Origin: Emydura subglobosa
Lineage: Eukaryota > Chordata > Testudines > Chelidae
Assembly (NCBI GenBank): GCA_007922225.1
Contig: ML679973.1
Location: forward strand, 2,794,033 to 2,858,032
Length of the DNA: 64,000 bases
Direction: 5' to 3'
Shown: positions 1 to 10,628 of the stretch, piece by piece
How the letters are laid out: each line of letters opens with the position of its first letter
Position numbering within the stretch: the first letter of the stretch is position 1
The notes under the pieces: generated by a model
What the model saw: only the letters and a program-made list of their open reading frames with translations
Told to the model about the DNA's origin: nothing
Database searches by the model: none
Program-made: the position numbers and the translations under genes

Positions 1-1125
1 GATAGCAGCAACTTTGGGTTACTCAAAAGCCTGGGCTAGATTTGAGAAGAAAGGTTCCTTGTCCCGTTCAGCCACTTCCGTATTGACTACAGATGGAAGT
101 GTGGCCTGCCAAGATGACAGCTCCCAGTATGCAGTGCTCTGTCTTGATCTGAGTAGAAGGTCACATTGCACAACGGGACAGATCATCTACATTCCACACC
201 TCCATGTTGAAGATGGGGAAGGTGGCTGTACTGAACCCTAGACAGCAGTTAGGCCGTCCCTAACCTATAGGTTTACTTCATTGTACATCTCCCGTGTCAC
301 TGCTTTTATAAGAAGAAGAAGTAACTGCTGTTACATTTCCTGAAACAAACTGGTGATCATTCTCTATGGGTAAGTCCAGGGTTATGGTCCTTTTTCTAGG
401 GTCCCCTGGCCTGTAAGCTGTAGCACATGAACTTCTGTCAGGGAAAGAACCATAGCTGTCCCAGCCCTTTGCAATCAGAAAGCCACTCCTGTTCAAAGCC
501 AGCATCCTCTAGAGGCAACTCACCCCAAAAGCCCTGGTCTCTGCTGCAGCCCCTTTACATCAACACTGGGCCCTAAGGGACTGGAAAACCCATGGAACCA
601 GCCCTTGGAGGATCTCTCTATCTCAGGGGGAAATCCTGCAGCTGTAGCACCAGTGGAATGTCTCTGTGCCCCACCTCACCATGCATAGGGGCATGTTGGG
701 GGCATAGCTGGGGAAGGGGATGAGGCGGGAGCATCCTGGCACTGGCTCTTTTCTGCTGACACAATGTTCCCTTCAGAGCCACTGCAGCTGAGATAAATTA
801 GAGCCGCCCTTGTTTGGAGGACTGAACCAATTGCCAGCCGAGCTCACAAACTAAGGGGCTGCAAAGGGGCATGCAACCAGCACCTTCGAATCAGGGTACA
901 CTTGCCATCTGTGGGAGGCCTGGCCAGCTGGCCCCTAGAAATGTGTTTGGTTTTACTTTTCATGGAAGGGGCTCAGACAGCGCAGCAGTGGGGAACTCTG
1001 TAAATCCCTACTTAGAGTGAAGTATACTGGGGAGGGTGGGAGTTGGAACGCTGCTGTCTGATGTCAAGCCCGTCTCTTCCCAGTCCTGTCTTGATCAGTA
1101 ATGGGCAGTTTGCTCTGCCTTTCAG
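1..1125 (+). other. TRIM45 intron, no feature recognised
   Basis: This is presumably the intron upstream of the first visible TRIM45 exon. Short open frames here (for example 14-241) resemble no known protein and lack splice context. I see no repeat or RNA gene. Confidence 0.5.
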
Positions 1126-1255
1126 ATCTCCACAGTGCCCGTCAGAATCAGTTGGCCAGCTTTACTCTGCTCTGTAATGACACATCGGGTGAGTTGATGG
1201 GGAGAGGAGGCGAGCCCATCCAGGTCACTATCATCCACAAAGACAAGAAGGACTG
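1126..1255 (+). CDS. TRIM45: TRIM45 exon: start of filamin repeat
   Basis: The acceptor is the TTTCAG ending at 1125 and the donor is GTTAGT at 1256. The reading frame begins at 1128; the leading AT completes an Asp codon from the upstream exon. It encodes DLHSARQNQLASFTLLCND and ends at KDKKD plus two bases. Confidence 0.93.
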
Positions 1256-4200
1256 GTTAGTACCTTCCCTGGGATGGCCAGAGTGGTTTTGTTTGTCTTC
1301 TGTCTTGCATTAAAATCTTGGCTACAGGCTCACTCACCCCTGTCTCTGTGTACCTCTGTGTTTGTATTCCCCTGTAAGTTAAGTGCTTCAGTGCACAGGA
1401 CAAGATTTACAGGGAGAATGGCACCGCGGTGCTTCACCCAAGAGCATGCCACAGCTCTGGCCCAAGTGCAGCCCGGGGGTTAAATATGATCTTATGGAGA
1501 TTTCAGAGCTCCCACCTCCCATGATTTTAATCACAATATTTGGACATTTTTAAAGGCATAGTGGGTGTAAATCACAGCCACTCTGATCTAGCAGCATTTT
1601 ATACCTACTCTGCACTGGGTTTCTACCCATGATCCAGGGCAACAGAGAACTGGGACTTGTGTTTTTGTTAACACTGATTGAAATTAAATGAGTGAGTAAC
1701 ATTTTGGAATAAGGATGGCTTTGTTAAAGCATCAGCAGTCTGTGCTCTTCAGTTGAGGTGACTGAGCTCAAAGGGAGCTTGGAGGCCTTTCCTAAAAATC
1801 AGGGAAGCCAAACTTGACGTTCCAGGTATTTCTAAGATCAAAAAAAAAAAAAAAAAAAAAAAGTGGAAAAAAATTATTTTGAAAGATGCTTTGAGGCCAT
1901 CTTAGTATCAAAAAGCAGCAAAAAAGGGCACAAGCCCAATTTAAAACAGGCTTTTGTGAGTCTCCTTTAAATATGTAATCTGCTGCATTTTATGCAAGTT
2001 AGGTACAAGCCAGGGCAAGTTACCAACCTGGACATTGTTTGGGTGCCCTGATGTCAAAGAGAATGCAGTGCTAAATCTCTCTACTATAGGGAAGACTAAA
2101 ATCGGTTAGCATTCATGACTCCAGCTTTTGCCATATATAGTCTGATGTGGGTTTATGCCTTGATACAGGGCAACACCACAACAGTTGCAGCATTGTCAGA
2201 AATCAGATAAAGGATAGGGAAACAATACTATATACCTAGATATCTGTTGATTGGAGAGCACTGTCCGAGGACACATCTCTAGTCCTTTCTCTTGCTCTCG
2301 TCACTGAGCAGGATGTATGAGATGTATATACCCCCCTGCTTAGAGGGAAGTAATTTTGGGTATGGACAGAGGTGGCTGAAGTCACAATAGCTTCTCATTT
2401 CTGTATATATGTGATCACGTCATCCACTGCTGAAATCCAGTCACCCCTGAGGCGAGACATAACAGCTATGAAGCAGCAGAGCAACACTTATAACATAGTT
2501 TATGACAGGAAGTGAGGTAGGCAACTGTATTCAAGATTTTGGAAGGGTTATAAACTTTCATGCTGTCATGCTTCAGGGCACAAACAATTCTAATTAATGG
2601 TAGTTAGGAAGAAATTTCCCCCTTGCGCGGCTATTCCATAATTGCCTGCTGCTGGGGTTCTTGCACCTTCCTGTAAAGCAAAACAGCACTGGCCGCCAGC
2701 AGAGACAGACTACTGGACTAATTGGACCACAGGTGTGATGGACTGACTATGGCAATTCCCATGTGACTACCTCATGATTTCATTGGGATTTTTGCTATCT
2801 TGGTTCCCTGGGAAACCAGAGTTGGGTTAATTTAATAAAGAGACACCATGCCAGTAATGATCAAAATAGGGTCAGAATGTTAAAGGTAAGAGTCATAGCC
2901 CACATCTCAGTTCTTAGATTAGGTGACTCAGCCCTCTGCCCGTCTTCTGCCTGCTGCTTCCTAATGGTAGCCAGCTACTCTCTGAGACTGAGAAGTGACA
3001 CCATTTCCAACGCCTCTTATCTGATGAGATAAGCTGTCTTTCCTTTTCTCTACCTATTTATTTTTCCTCTGATCTCTCTCTTTCTCCCCTCCCTTTCTTC
3101 TCTCCCTTCCCCCTTTCTTCTCCCACTCACTCCCTTCCCTGTTCAGGTGGTGGTAGTTGTAGGGTCTGATTCAAATGTTTCCTCTGGCTGCTTTGTGCCA
3201 CTTCAATGATTCAAAACAGCTGTAAAACCAGATTAACTGCAGAGTGTCACAAAGTGGTGAGAGTGTATCAGTTTGACAAAGCCCTCACTTTTCATGAAGC
3301 ATGCACTGCCACCACTCAGACGTCAGACACACATAGCGTTGCTCGCAATCCCACTGAAAGATCATGTGTCTTGCTGTCCCATGTGCAGGAGGGCAGTTCT
3401 GCAGAGTGAAGTGATCCCTTCAAGAGCATGGTCTGAGAAAATTAATAGATTGAGATTCCAAGGCCAGAAGGGCCCATTGTGATCATCTAGTCCAACCTCC
3501 TGTGTAATGCAGGCCATAGAACTTGCCCGAAATAATTCCTAGAGTGTATAATTTGGAAAAACATCCAGGCTTGGATTTAAAAATGGTCAGTGATAAATCA
3601 TTCACCGCAATCCTTGTTAAATTGTTCCAATGGCTAATTAGTCTAACTTCAGCTTCCAGCCTTTGACCGTGTTATATATTTCTCTACTAGATTGAAGTGT
3701 TCTTTATTAAATATTTGTTCCCCATGTAGATAGTTGTAGATTGTAATCAAATCACCCCTTAACCTCGTTGTGAAGATAAAGAGACTGAGTTGCTTGAGTC
3801 TAGCACTGTCAGGCATGTTTTCTAATCTTTTAATCATTCTCGTGGCTCTTCTCTGAACCCTTTCCAATTTAATCAACATCCTCCTTGAATTGGAGACATC
3901 AGAACTGGACATGGTATTCCAGCAGCAGTTGCATCAGTACCAAATACAGAGGTAAAATAACCTCTCTGCTCCTACTCAAGATTACCCTGTTTATGCATTT
4001 AAAGATTGCATTAGCACTTTTTGCCACAGCATGGTACTGGGACCTCATGTTCATCTGATTATCCATCATGAGCCCCAAATCTTATTCAGAGCCACTACTT
4101 CCCTGGACAGAGTCCCCCATCTTGTAAGTATGGCCTATATTCTTTGTTCCTAGGTGCACACTTTTTACATTTAGCCATAAAATTCATATTGTTTGTTTGT

Positions 4201-7200
4201 GCCCACCTTATCAAGCAATGCAGAGTGCTCTATATCAATGACCTGTCCTCTTCATAGTTTACCATCCCCCAATTTTTGTGTCATCTGCAAACTTTATCAG
4301 TGATTTTGTTTTCCTCCAGGTTATTAATCAAAATGTTATAGCATAGGGCCAAGAACTGATCACAGCAGGACCTCGTTAGAAACACACCTGTTTGAGGATG
4401 ATTCCCTGTTTATAATTACATTTTGAGACCTATCAGTTAGCCAGTTTTTAATCCATTTAATGTGTGCCATGTTCATTTTATATTTTTCTATTTTGTTCAA
4501 AATGTCATGCGGCACCAAGTCAAATGCCTTACAAAAGTCTAAGTATATTACATCAACACTATTACCTTTATCAGCCAAACTTGTAATCTCATCAAAAAAA
4601 TATATCAAGTTCATTTGATAAAATCTATTCCACAGACTCATGTTGGTTGGCGTGCTCCTAGCCAACTCTTTTAAAACTCATGGATACGAGTGATCCAGAG
4701 CTCTTGATTTAATGAGTAATGTCAGTGCTGATGTTCACTGCATCCATGACTGAGTGGAACAGTGAGTGCTTGACAGGGAGAATAGTGGTGTGGTTATCTC
4801 AATGAAAGCCGTGGCTTTTTCATACTGGCTGCAGGTGATGTCTCCATCCCTCTCTTTGTCTCCTGTATGGCCCAAGTGCCCCATCACTGTTGTATACAAG
4901 CACTGTGGTAACACAGCTCTGAGCAGGGTATTTTACTGTAAGATCCTGCAGTGGAGACAGCTTGCAACCCATGCACAATCCTCTGGACTGGCCTTGCTGC
5001 TTTCCAGGCTCACTAGTCAGAGTCAGAGCTGGCCTTTAACCTTTGCCCCTAGGAATCTGAAAAACCCCATGTTTTCCTTCTTAGGGTCGAGAGTTTTGCC
5101 ACTTTCTCTTGCATCCATGAAGTAGGAAAGAGAAGGCAACTGGCAACTGACTCTGACATTGCACCTTTCTTCCTCCCTCTGCTGCAGCGTTTTCTGCCTC
5201 TCCTCTTTCAGTACACACTGGGTTGTTGCAAATCATTGCAGTATAACTTTCTTTGATCCCCTTCATATGGTACCATGGCCTCTGATAGCCGGTGTATGTA
5301 TGAAATCTCCAGCACATTCATTATCATTCGGGTGTTTTATACAGGTACATTCTAGATCCCTGAACTGGGACAAGGGACAAGAACCTTCCTATAAATCTAA
5401 TCCACAAAGTGATTGCCCAATTAGATCAGGTTTCTACATGTTACTAACCTTGCTTCCCTCTCTTTTTGTGTTTATAGTTTAATCAAGCCCAGGGTGTGTG
5501 ATAAGAGGGACGGGACTTACCACATTTCCTACATCCCTAAGGAGCTGGGCACATACATTATCTCCATCTGTCTCAAAGGCCAGCATGTACAGGTAGCCTT
5601 TTCCACTCACTGTGTATTGGTGTAGTTGACTTCATCGGGGCCGGGCAATAGTAGGTCAGGACCCATGAGCTATTTCCATAGGCATCCCCTGCACATCCAA
5701 GCTCCCTCTGCTCTAATCACAGACACTTCCTTCTTTCTCTGTTATGTAATAGGTATTATTCCACTGGTACCCCATCTGCATGCCCTATTCTTCCCAGCGG
5801 AACCAAGGAACTTGGCTCCTTATCCCTTGCACCAGCTTTTTCCCCAGTTCCTGCAGCGTCTAGTTGAAAGCATTCCCCCACCTGCTGGTCTCTGCCAATA
5901 AAGGAGTCTCCTGCAGCCTCCTGGGAAGCACCATAGACAGGCCTTTCCAACCTTGCTGCAGCTTGCTTTGGCTTCTCTCAGTACTCCCATGATATCTAGG
6001 CTCCCCGCTGATCTACTGCACCTCCCGGCTGCTGATGCCCTGGTCTGCCTCCTCTTGCCCACTCAGCCCTGGCTGGTTCTCTGCCTAATTACTTACCTAT
6101 TATCACTACCAATTTTTTTAATTGCCTTTTGTGCAGGATTTTGTCAAAGGGATTTTGAAAGCCCAAACAAACGGTCCTCGGTTTTCCTTTATCTGCTATT
6201 TTGGCTTGCTCAAAGAATTCTAGTAGGGAGCAGAAACTGGGTTTTCCTTTGCAGAAGTCATGCTGGTTTTTCCTTATCACATCTTGTTCATCTAGGCAGT
6301 GTTTCTCAACCTTTTTGACACCAGGCACTGGCCTGCTGCCTTCCTAAACTGTGTCAGGGAAATCTCAGGGATTGGCTCCGGTCCATGGACTGGTCATTGA
6401 GAAACACTGATCTAGGGGATTTGGTATTAAAGTCAAGTTCACTGCTCTGTAATTGCTAGCATAGCCCTGGTAGTTTTTTAAAATTTCGGTGTGTTTGACC
6501 CCCTCCAGTGTCCTAGCACAGTAGCAAGGTATGCTAGGCACACGACTGTCTCGCTGTTCTCTTGTGCTCTGCAGAACTCACCATTCACGCTGACTGTGAA
6601 GAACAAATTCCGCAAGCATCGGGGTGTGTTTCATTGCTGCACGTTCTGCTCCAGCGGAGGCCAGAAAGCTGCTCACTGCGCGTGCGGTGGGACCATGCCA
6701 GGTGAGCCCCAAGGCCCAGGTCCTCCTAGATTCCAAGGGCACATGGGACCTTTGTGATCACCTCGGCTGACCTCCTGTATGACACAGGCCATAGAACTTC
6801 CCCAGAATAATTGCGAGAGCCGAGCTTTCAGAAAACCAGCCAGTCTTTATTTAAAAATTGCCCGTGATAGAGAATCCACCACGATCCTTGGTAAATTTGT
6901 GTCAGGGACCACAGGTCTCAAACCTTGGTACACAGGGCTCTGAGGATCCAGTAAATTGAGACCTGCCATCTAGTGACTGCTAACAGACTCCAGAACTAGA
7001 AACTCCAGTCCTGGGATCTGATTGGTGGAACTCTGGGGGTCCTGACTGAGTCGCCGCTTGTATTTAAACCGAGCAGAGGAACAGGAAGTTCTCCAGGCAA
7101 CTGGGTTGCCTCCTGCTTAAGACGGCTTCCCTTGTGCTACTTGTCTGTGCTGCCTGACTCTGATCTTCTGGTAACCTGAGCCTGCCTGCCTTCTGACACC

Positions 7201-9748
7201 TGACTCTCCGTCTGCCTTCTGGCCTGACTCAGACTCTGATTTCCTAGTATTTGACCTGGCCTGGCTCCCAAATCCCACTCTACCACTATGTCAGCCTGCC
7301 CACATCCCGGTCGTGACAATTCCAATGGTTAATTACCCTCATGGTTAAAAATGTACACTGTACTTCCCATCTGAATTTGCCTAGCTTCAAGTTCCAGCCA
7401 CTGGATCATAATATTTGTTCCGCTTCTAGGTACTCAAAGGTATTGTGGTGCCTAACTCCCACTGAAATCAAAACAGCTCTCCCAAAACTGTTTGAGCCAA
7501 GAGCATTTGTCACCTTCCCTCTCACGTAGCACTGTGTGTGTAATCACGATGCCACTCCTACCGTGGCATACACACCAGAGCACCACTGGTCAACAGGAGC
7601 GTTCGTATGTAGAGTCGGGCCACGACCAAGGGTTGGATGAAGTGCAAACAGTTCTGTTCACACAACATCCAACACTGCTTCTCTTGACCTGGTGGAGCAG
7701 GAACGCTCTGGCTCTGTCCACGGTCCCTGGGGAGAGTTGAGAACATTCTTTCGCAGTTCAGCTTGGCAGCTCATTTCATCAGAGCTGGTGTCCATGTCCC
7801 TGCCCAAGACTCACATTTGTCTTTGTAAGTTTTGCCTGTTATACAAGTAGAAATGGCCTCTTCCATCCCCCAGGCTGGCCTGTAGCCAGCTCTGGCAGGA
7901 GCACACTCCCTGTCCATGAGCTCCAGGGGGTGGTACAGGCTGGCAAGGTGGGATTCAGCAGAGCTACATCGCAGGCAGCGGGAAGAGCATGAACAAACAG
8001 TGGGGGTTGTCCTGGTTCTACAGGATCTGTCCTACACCCCAGCTTTTCAACAGTTTCTTGGAGGAACCCTATCAGTGTGCCACCTCCCCAAGGGGTCCCA
8101 CTCTTCCTGAAGGGTGGGCCGTGCAGCCTCACCGCCTCCTAGACTGAAGCTCTGGGCTCCAGCATTCCTGTGTCACACTGTGAATCCTGTTCAGCAAGTC
8201 CAGCTGAGATGGGTTCCTGGTACAGACTGGTACACTCTTCAGGGACTCATGCATCCCAGCCAGTATTCACTGTGACACCCCAAACAGCATTTTCAAAACC
8301 GAGTAGGATTAGTCAGCTGGAACACGGCATTGGAAGTCCTTAGGTTAGCACGGAGAAATAAAGATTAAAGTACAGTCCATTCTGATCAAGCCAGAGCAAT
8401 TCACCAGCCAAACTGTAGTGAACTCCGTTTCCAGGCTCTCTCTCTCTCTGACTTCCTCAGTCAGTTCCAGTAGAGAGCTCCCAGCCTCTTCCAGAAACCA
8501 TTTCTTCATTCCTTGATGAACATATCTTTCCTTTGTTCTCCATGCGGGGCCATGCTCAGTTCACACCCCCCCTGGGTGGAGCTTCCTGTTGTTGAGTGTC
8601 GAATCATTAGTCATTGGATCTTGCATTGTCTCTTTGGACCCTTGTTGATCTGGGTCGGTTTCAACCAGTCCCTTACTGACTCTCTTCATTCCACCCAGAC
8701 AGGGATGTGACACAAATACCTATGTCTCTTCGGCTTTGTCTACACTAGCACTTACGCCTGCAAAACTTTTGTCGCTCAGGGGTGTGAAAGAAACATCCCC
8801 CTGGGCGACACAGATTTTGTTGGCATAAGCACTTGTGTGGACAGCGCTATGTTGTTGGGAGACGCTCTCCCGCTGACCTAGCTACCGCTGCTCGTTTGGG
8901 TGGTTTTATTATGTCGGCAGGAGAGCGCTTTCCTGTCGACACACCACGGCTACACAAGCGCTCTTGTAGCAGCAAGCTGTACCAGTACAGCTGTGTCACT
9001 GTAAGTTTTAAGTGTAGACTAGCCCTTGGTCTGTCCTGAGAACAAACTTAATCCTTTCCCTCTGCTCCCATTGGGTAGCAAGGCAAAGTCTAGGGGGAAA
9101 CTGAGGCACACATAGAACTCATACAAATATTTCAAAAAATGTCTACTTCCTCACGGTAATTAACCATTGGAACAGTTTACCAAGGATCGTGGTGGATTCT
9201 CCATCAATAGCAATTTTTACATCAAGATTGGATGTTTGCTCTAGGAATGATTTTGGGGGATGTTCTATGGCCCATGTTACCCAAGAGGTCAGACTAGATG
9301 ATCCCAATGATCCCTTTTAGCCTTGGACTCTATGGATCTGTTAATAGCTTTTTGTTGGGGATTACTAGGGTGGGCACCCCGTGTTTTGTCCCTGTTTGTT
9401 TGAAGGATTCTGGTACCGCCAGCCCGAAGCAGGCATACGTTACTGTGTGTTCAATGCCCTGTCAACAGGGACCTCCCTGGCTGTCAGCCAGCTGTGGGTT
9501 GGGGGCAGGCTCAGGAAATCCCTGGCAGCTGGAACTGTCTCTGGGCTATTTTCAGCCAAACTGATGGTGTTTCTGCTCTATCCTTGTGATGGGTAGGTGG
9601 GTACCAAGGCTGTGGTCATGGTCACGAAGGTCACCCCGGCTGTCCCCACTGGTCCTGCTGTGGCAGAACAGCTGAAAACTCTGAATGCTCAGGTGTGCTG
9701 TCTGGTGAGAACCTGCAGAGAAGCCTGCTCAAAACGGTAGCTCTCTGA
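1126..9748 (+). CDS. TRIM45: TRIM45 (tripartite motif-containing 45), 3' part, four exons
   Basis: TRIM45 is a RING-type E3 ubiquitin ligase of the TRIM family whose C-terminus carries a filamin-type immunoglobulin repeat. Four exons are visible: 1126-1255, 5478-5592, 6575-6701 and 9597-9748. Together they hold 524 nt; after the shared first codon this gives 173 residues and a TGA. Exons 1-3 encode the filamin repeat (SFTLLCNDTSGE, then KDGTY-like RDGTYHISY, then SPFTLTV). Exons 3-4 encode the Cys/His-rich tail (FHCCTFCSSGGQK, CGHGHEGHPG, WSCCG) ending LLKTVAL, which is diagnostic for TRIM45 among TRIM proteins. All junctions are GT-AG and in phase, with no stop or frameshift. RING, B-box and coiled-coil exons must lie left of position 1. 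The gene is followed by VTCN1 on the same strand. Confidence 0.93.
1256..5477 (+). other. TRIM45 intron with simple-sequence tracts and a CR1 LINE
   Basis: The intron holds a run of 23 A at 1840-1862, a pyrimidine-rich tract at about 3035-3142, and an antisense CR1 fragment at about 3437-4680. The rest (for example 1863-3030 and 4700-5470) shows nothing I recognise. Confidence 0.6.
3437..4680 (-). mobile_element. CR1 LINE fragment (reverse transcriptase to 3' end)
   Basis: On the - strand, 4360-4665 translates to a CR1 reverse-transcriptase segment with VIYLDFCKAFDLVPH. The stretch 3649-3912 gives the usual CR1 C-terminal block (LERVQRRATRMIKRLEN, then RLRGDLITIYNYL). The + strand at 3460-3530 is the reverse complement of the typical sauropsid CR1 3' tail (GGCCAGAAGGGCCCATTGTG). 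Stops and frame breaks make it dead. It is 5'-truncated, as is normal for CR1. Confidence 0.9.
5478..5592 (+). CDS. TRIM45: TRIM45 exon: middle of filamin repeat
   Basis: This 115-nt exon follows a pyrimidine-rich tract and TTTATAG, and ends before GTAGCC. Joining its first T to the two bases left by the previous exon gives Cys, then LIKPRV and RDGTYHISYIPKELGTY. That is the conserved core strand pattern of the TRIM45 filamin domain. It ends in phase 0 at GQHVQ. Confidence 0.92.
6089..6480 (-). mobile_element. CR1/L3-like LINE fragment
   Basis: The - strand reads QHDFCKGKPSFCSLLEFFEQ and then a degraded reverse-transcriptase motif (CLGFQNPFDKILH, matching the YLDFxKAFDxVPH block). It is interrupted by the hAT MITE at 6297-6409, so it is older than that insertion. 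Confidence 0.7.
6297..6409. mobile_element. 113-bp hAT-type MITE with perfect 13-bp terminal inverted repeats
   Basis: The element starts CAGTGTTTCTCAA and ends TTGAGAAACACTG, an exact inverted pair. The 7-mer ATCTAGG flanks both sides (6290-6296 and 6410-6416), close to the 8-bp target duplication expected for hAT transposons. It has no coding capacity. Confidence 0.8.
6575..6701 (+). CDS. TRIM45: TRIM45 exon: end of filamin repeat and Cys-rich segment
   Basis: The acceptor CTCTGCAG ends at 6574 and the donor GTGAGC starts at 6702. It encodes NSPFTLTVKNKF followed by the Cys-rich run VFHCCTFCSSGGQK and CACGGTMPG. The Cys-rich run is specific to TRIM45. Confidence 0.95.
6720..7432 (-). mobile_element. 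CR1 3' end split by a later insertion
   Basis: 6735-6900 matches the reverse complement of the CR1 3' end (CACATGGGACC, CATAGAACTTCCCCAGAAT, CCACGATCCTTGGTAAATT). The CR1 sequence resumes at about 7321 (TTCCAATGGTTAATTACC). The intervening 6902-7320 is foreign to CR1. Confidence 0.8.
6902..7320 (+). mobile_element. LTR-like insertion (possible solo LTR), TG...CA ends
   Basis: The segment begins TGTCAGGGACC and ends GGTCGTGACA, giving TG/CA termini and a short TGTCA/TGACA inverted pair. It contains a TATTTAAA box at about 7058. It is about 419 bp and lies exactly in the break of a CR1 element. I could not define a clean target duplication, so the class is an inference. Confidence 0.5.
8727..9033. 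mobile_element. MITE with TTGTCTACACT-type ends
   Basis: The left end GCTTTGTCTACACTAGCACT and the right end AAGTGTAGACTAGCCC are inverted relatives. The interior has CpG-rich short repeats and no gene. Related copies appear near 33.2 kb and 54.9 kb. The family is probably a hAT-type non-autonomous transposon common in turtles. Confidence 0.65.
9130..9352 (+). mobile_element. CR1 LINE 3' end
   Basis: The sequence runs through the conserved CR1 tail in sense orientation: GGTGGATTCTCCATC, then TTCTATGGCCC, AGACTAGATGATCC and a terminal TCTATGGATCTG. Only the 3' untranslated end is present. Confidence 0.85.
9597..9748 (+). CDS. TRIM45: TRIM45 last coding exon
   Basis: The acceptor GGGTAG ends at 9596. 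The G left by the previous exon plus GT gives Gly, then GYQGCGHGHEGHPG, WSCCGRT and the terminal LLKTVAL before TGA at 9746-9748. The stop is close to that of the mammalian protein. Confidence 0.94.
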
Positions 9749-9935
9749 GTGGCAGGTAGAGTCTCCTGGAGCGCAGGATGTCTCCGCTGGCTGGGGCTCG
9801 AGTTCGAACCGACAGGAGTGTAGGGACTGTCACGTGGCATGCATTGCCCGGGAGCGCCTCACCAAGATACGGAGCTGTCGTGCGGACTGGGCAGCGAGAT
9901 GTGTTCGAATAAAAACGTGCCTTATATTCCATCCT
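9749..9935 (+). promoter_or_regulatory. TRIM45: TRIM45 3'UTR with poly(A) signal
   Basis: A canonical AATAAA lies at 9908-9913, 160 bases after the stop. Cleavage would be expected 10-30 bases further on, so the end given is approximate. Confidence 0.6.
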
Positions 9936-10151
9936 GGGGCCGTGTGTGAAAAGTGATTTCATGTCCGATTGGAGGAGCCCTGTCACTGACTTCTGCACGG
10001 TGAGGAGAGGGTGAGGATTTCCACAGTCCAGGAGCAGTCAGTTATTTTTTGTCAAGCTCCAGATTTCTTGGTCAAGGTCCGGACTCCAGAGAAACATTTT
10101 TCGCATCACAAGTGCCCCTGCTCAACGAACACGTACAGTGCTGTGTGACAT

Positions 10152-10628
10152 ACCCAGGGCCTATTGCAGAGTAGTCCGTAGGTGGAGCATAGGCCAAATC
10201 CAGACCACCAGAGGCTTTTGACCAGACCATGAAACTCTGGGGCCGTGGCAGTTAGTGCAGGGGGCTAGTGCGGGTAGAGGAGTGACTGGCCGCATGCTGG
10301 TAGGCTTGTGGGAGCTGGTGCCCGGAGTTGGCAGGTAACTCAGACTGGCAGATCCCCCTGTATTCCCCAAACAGTATTTCTCCCCTCCCCTCCCCTCTGT
10401 ATTCCCTAAACAGAGCCCTGCTCCCACGGGGCTGACTCGGGGGGGGGGGGGGGCAGTGACCCCCCCCGCCCTCCCTAAATGGAGCCCTGCCAGGTGCATC
10501 AGGGCTTCAGTCCCACAGCCTCCCATGGGGCTGAAGCCCCGAGTCCTGGCCCACCCCACAGTCCAGTGAAAAGCCTTTGGTGGTTCAGATTTGGACTGCG
10601 GGCCGCCTTCTGGCTATCCCTGCCATAG
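10152..10628. mobile_element. hAT-like element with long imperfect inverted ends and a 15-G run
   Basis: CCAAATCCAGACCACCAGAG at about 10195 is the imperfect inverted partner of AGCCTTTGGTGGTTCAGATT at about 10573. The outer ends (CAGGGCCTATTG and GGCTATCCCTG) resemble hAT CAGGG termini. The interior is GC-rich and includes an uninterrupted run of 15 G at 10439-10453. The open frame across it (10161-10559, - strand) is a composition artefact. Confidence 0.55.

Larger units (their letters stand above)
6702..9596 (+). other. TRIM45 last intron, repeat-rich
   Basis: Apart from the two CR1 tails, the LTR-like insertion and the MITE, the stretch 7433-8726 shows nothing recognisable. Confidence 0.5.
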
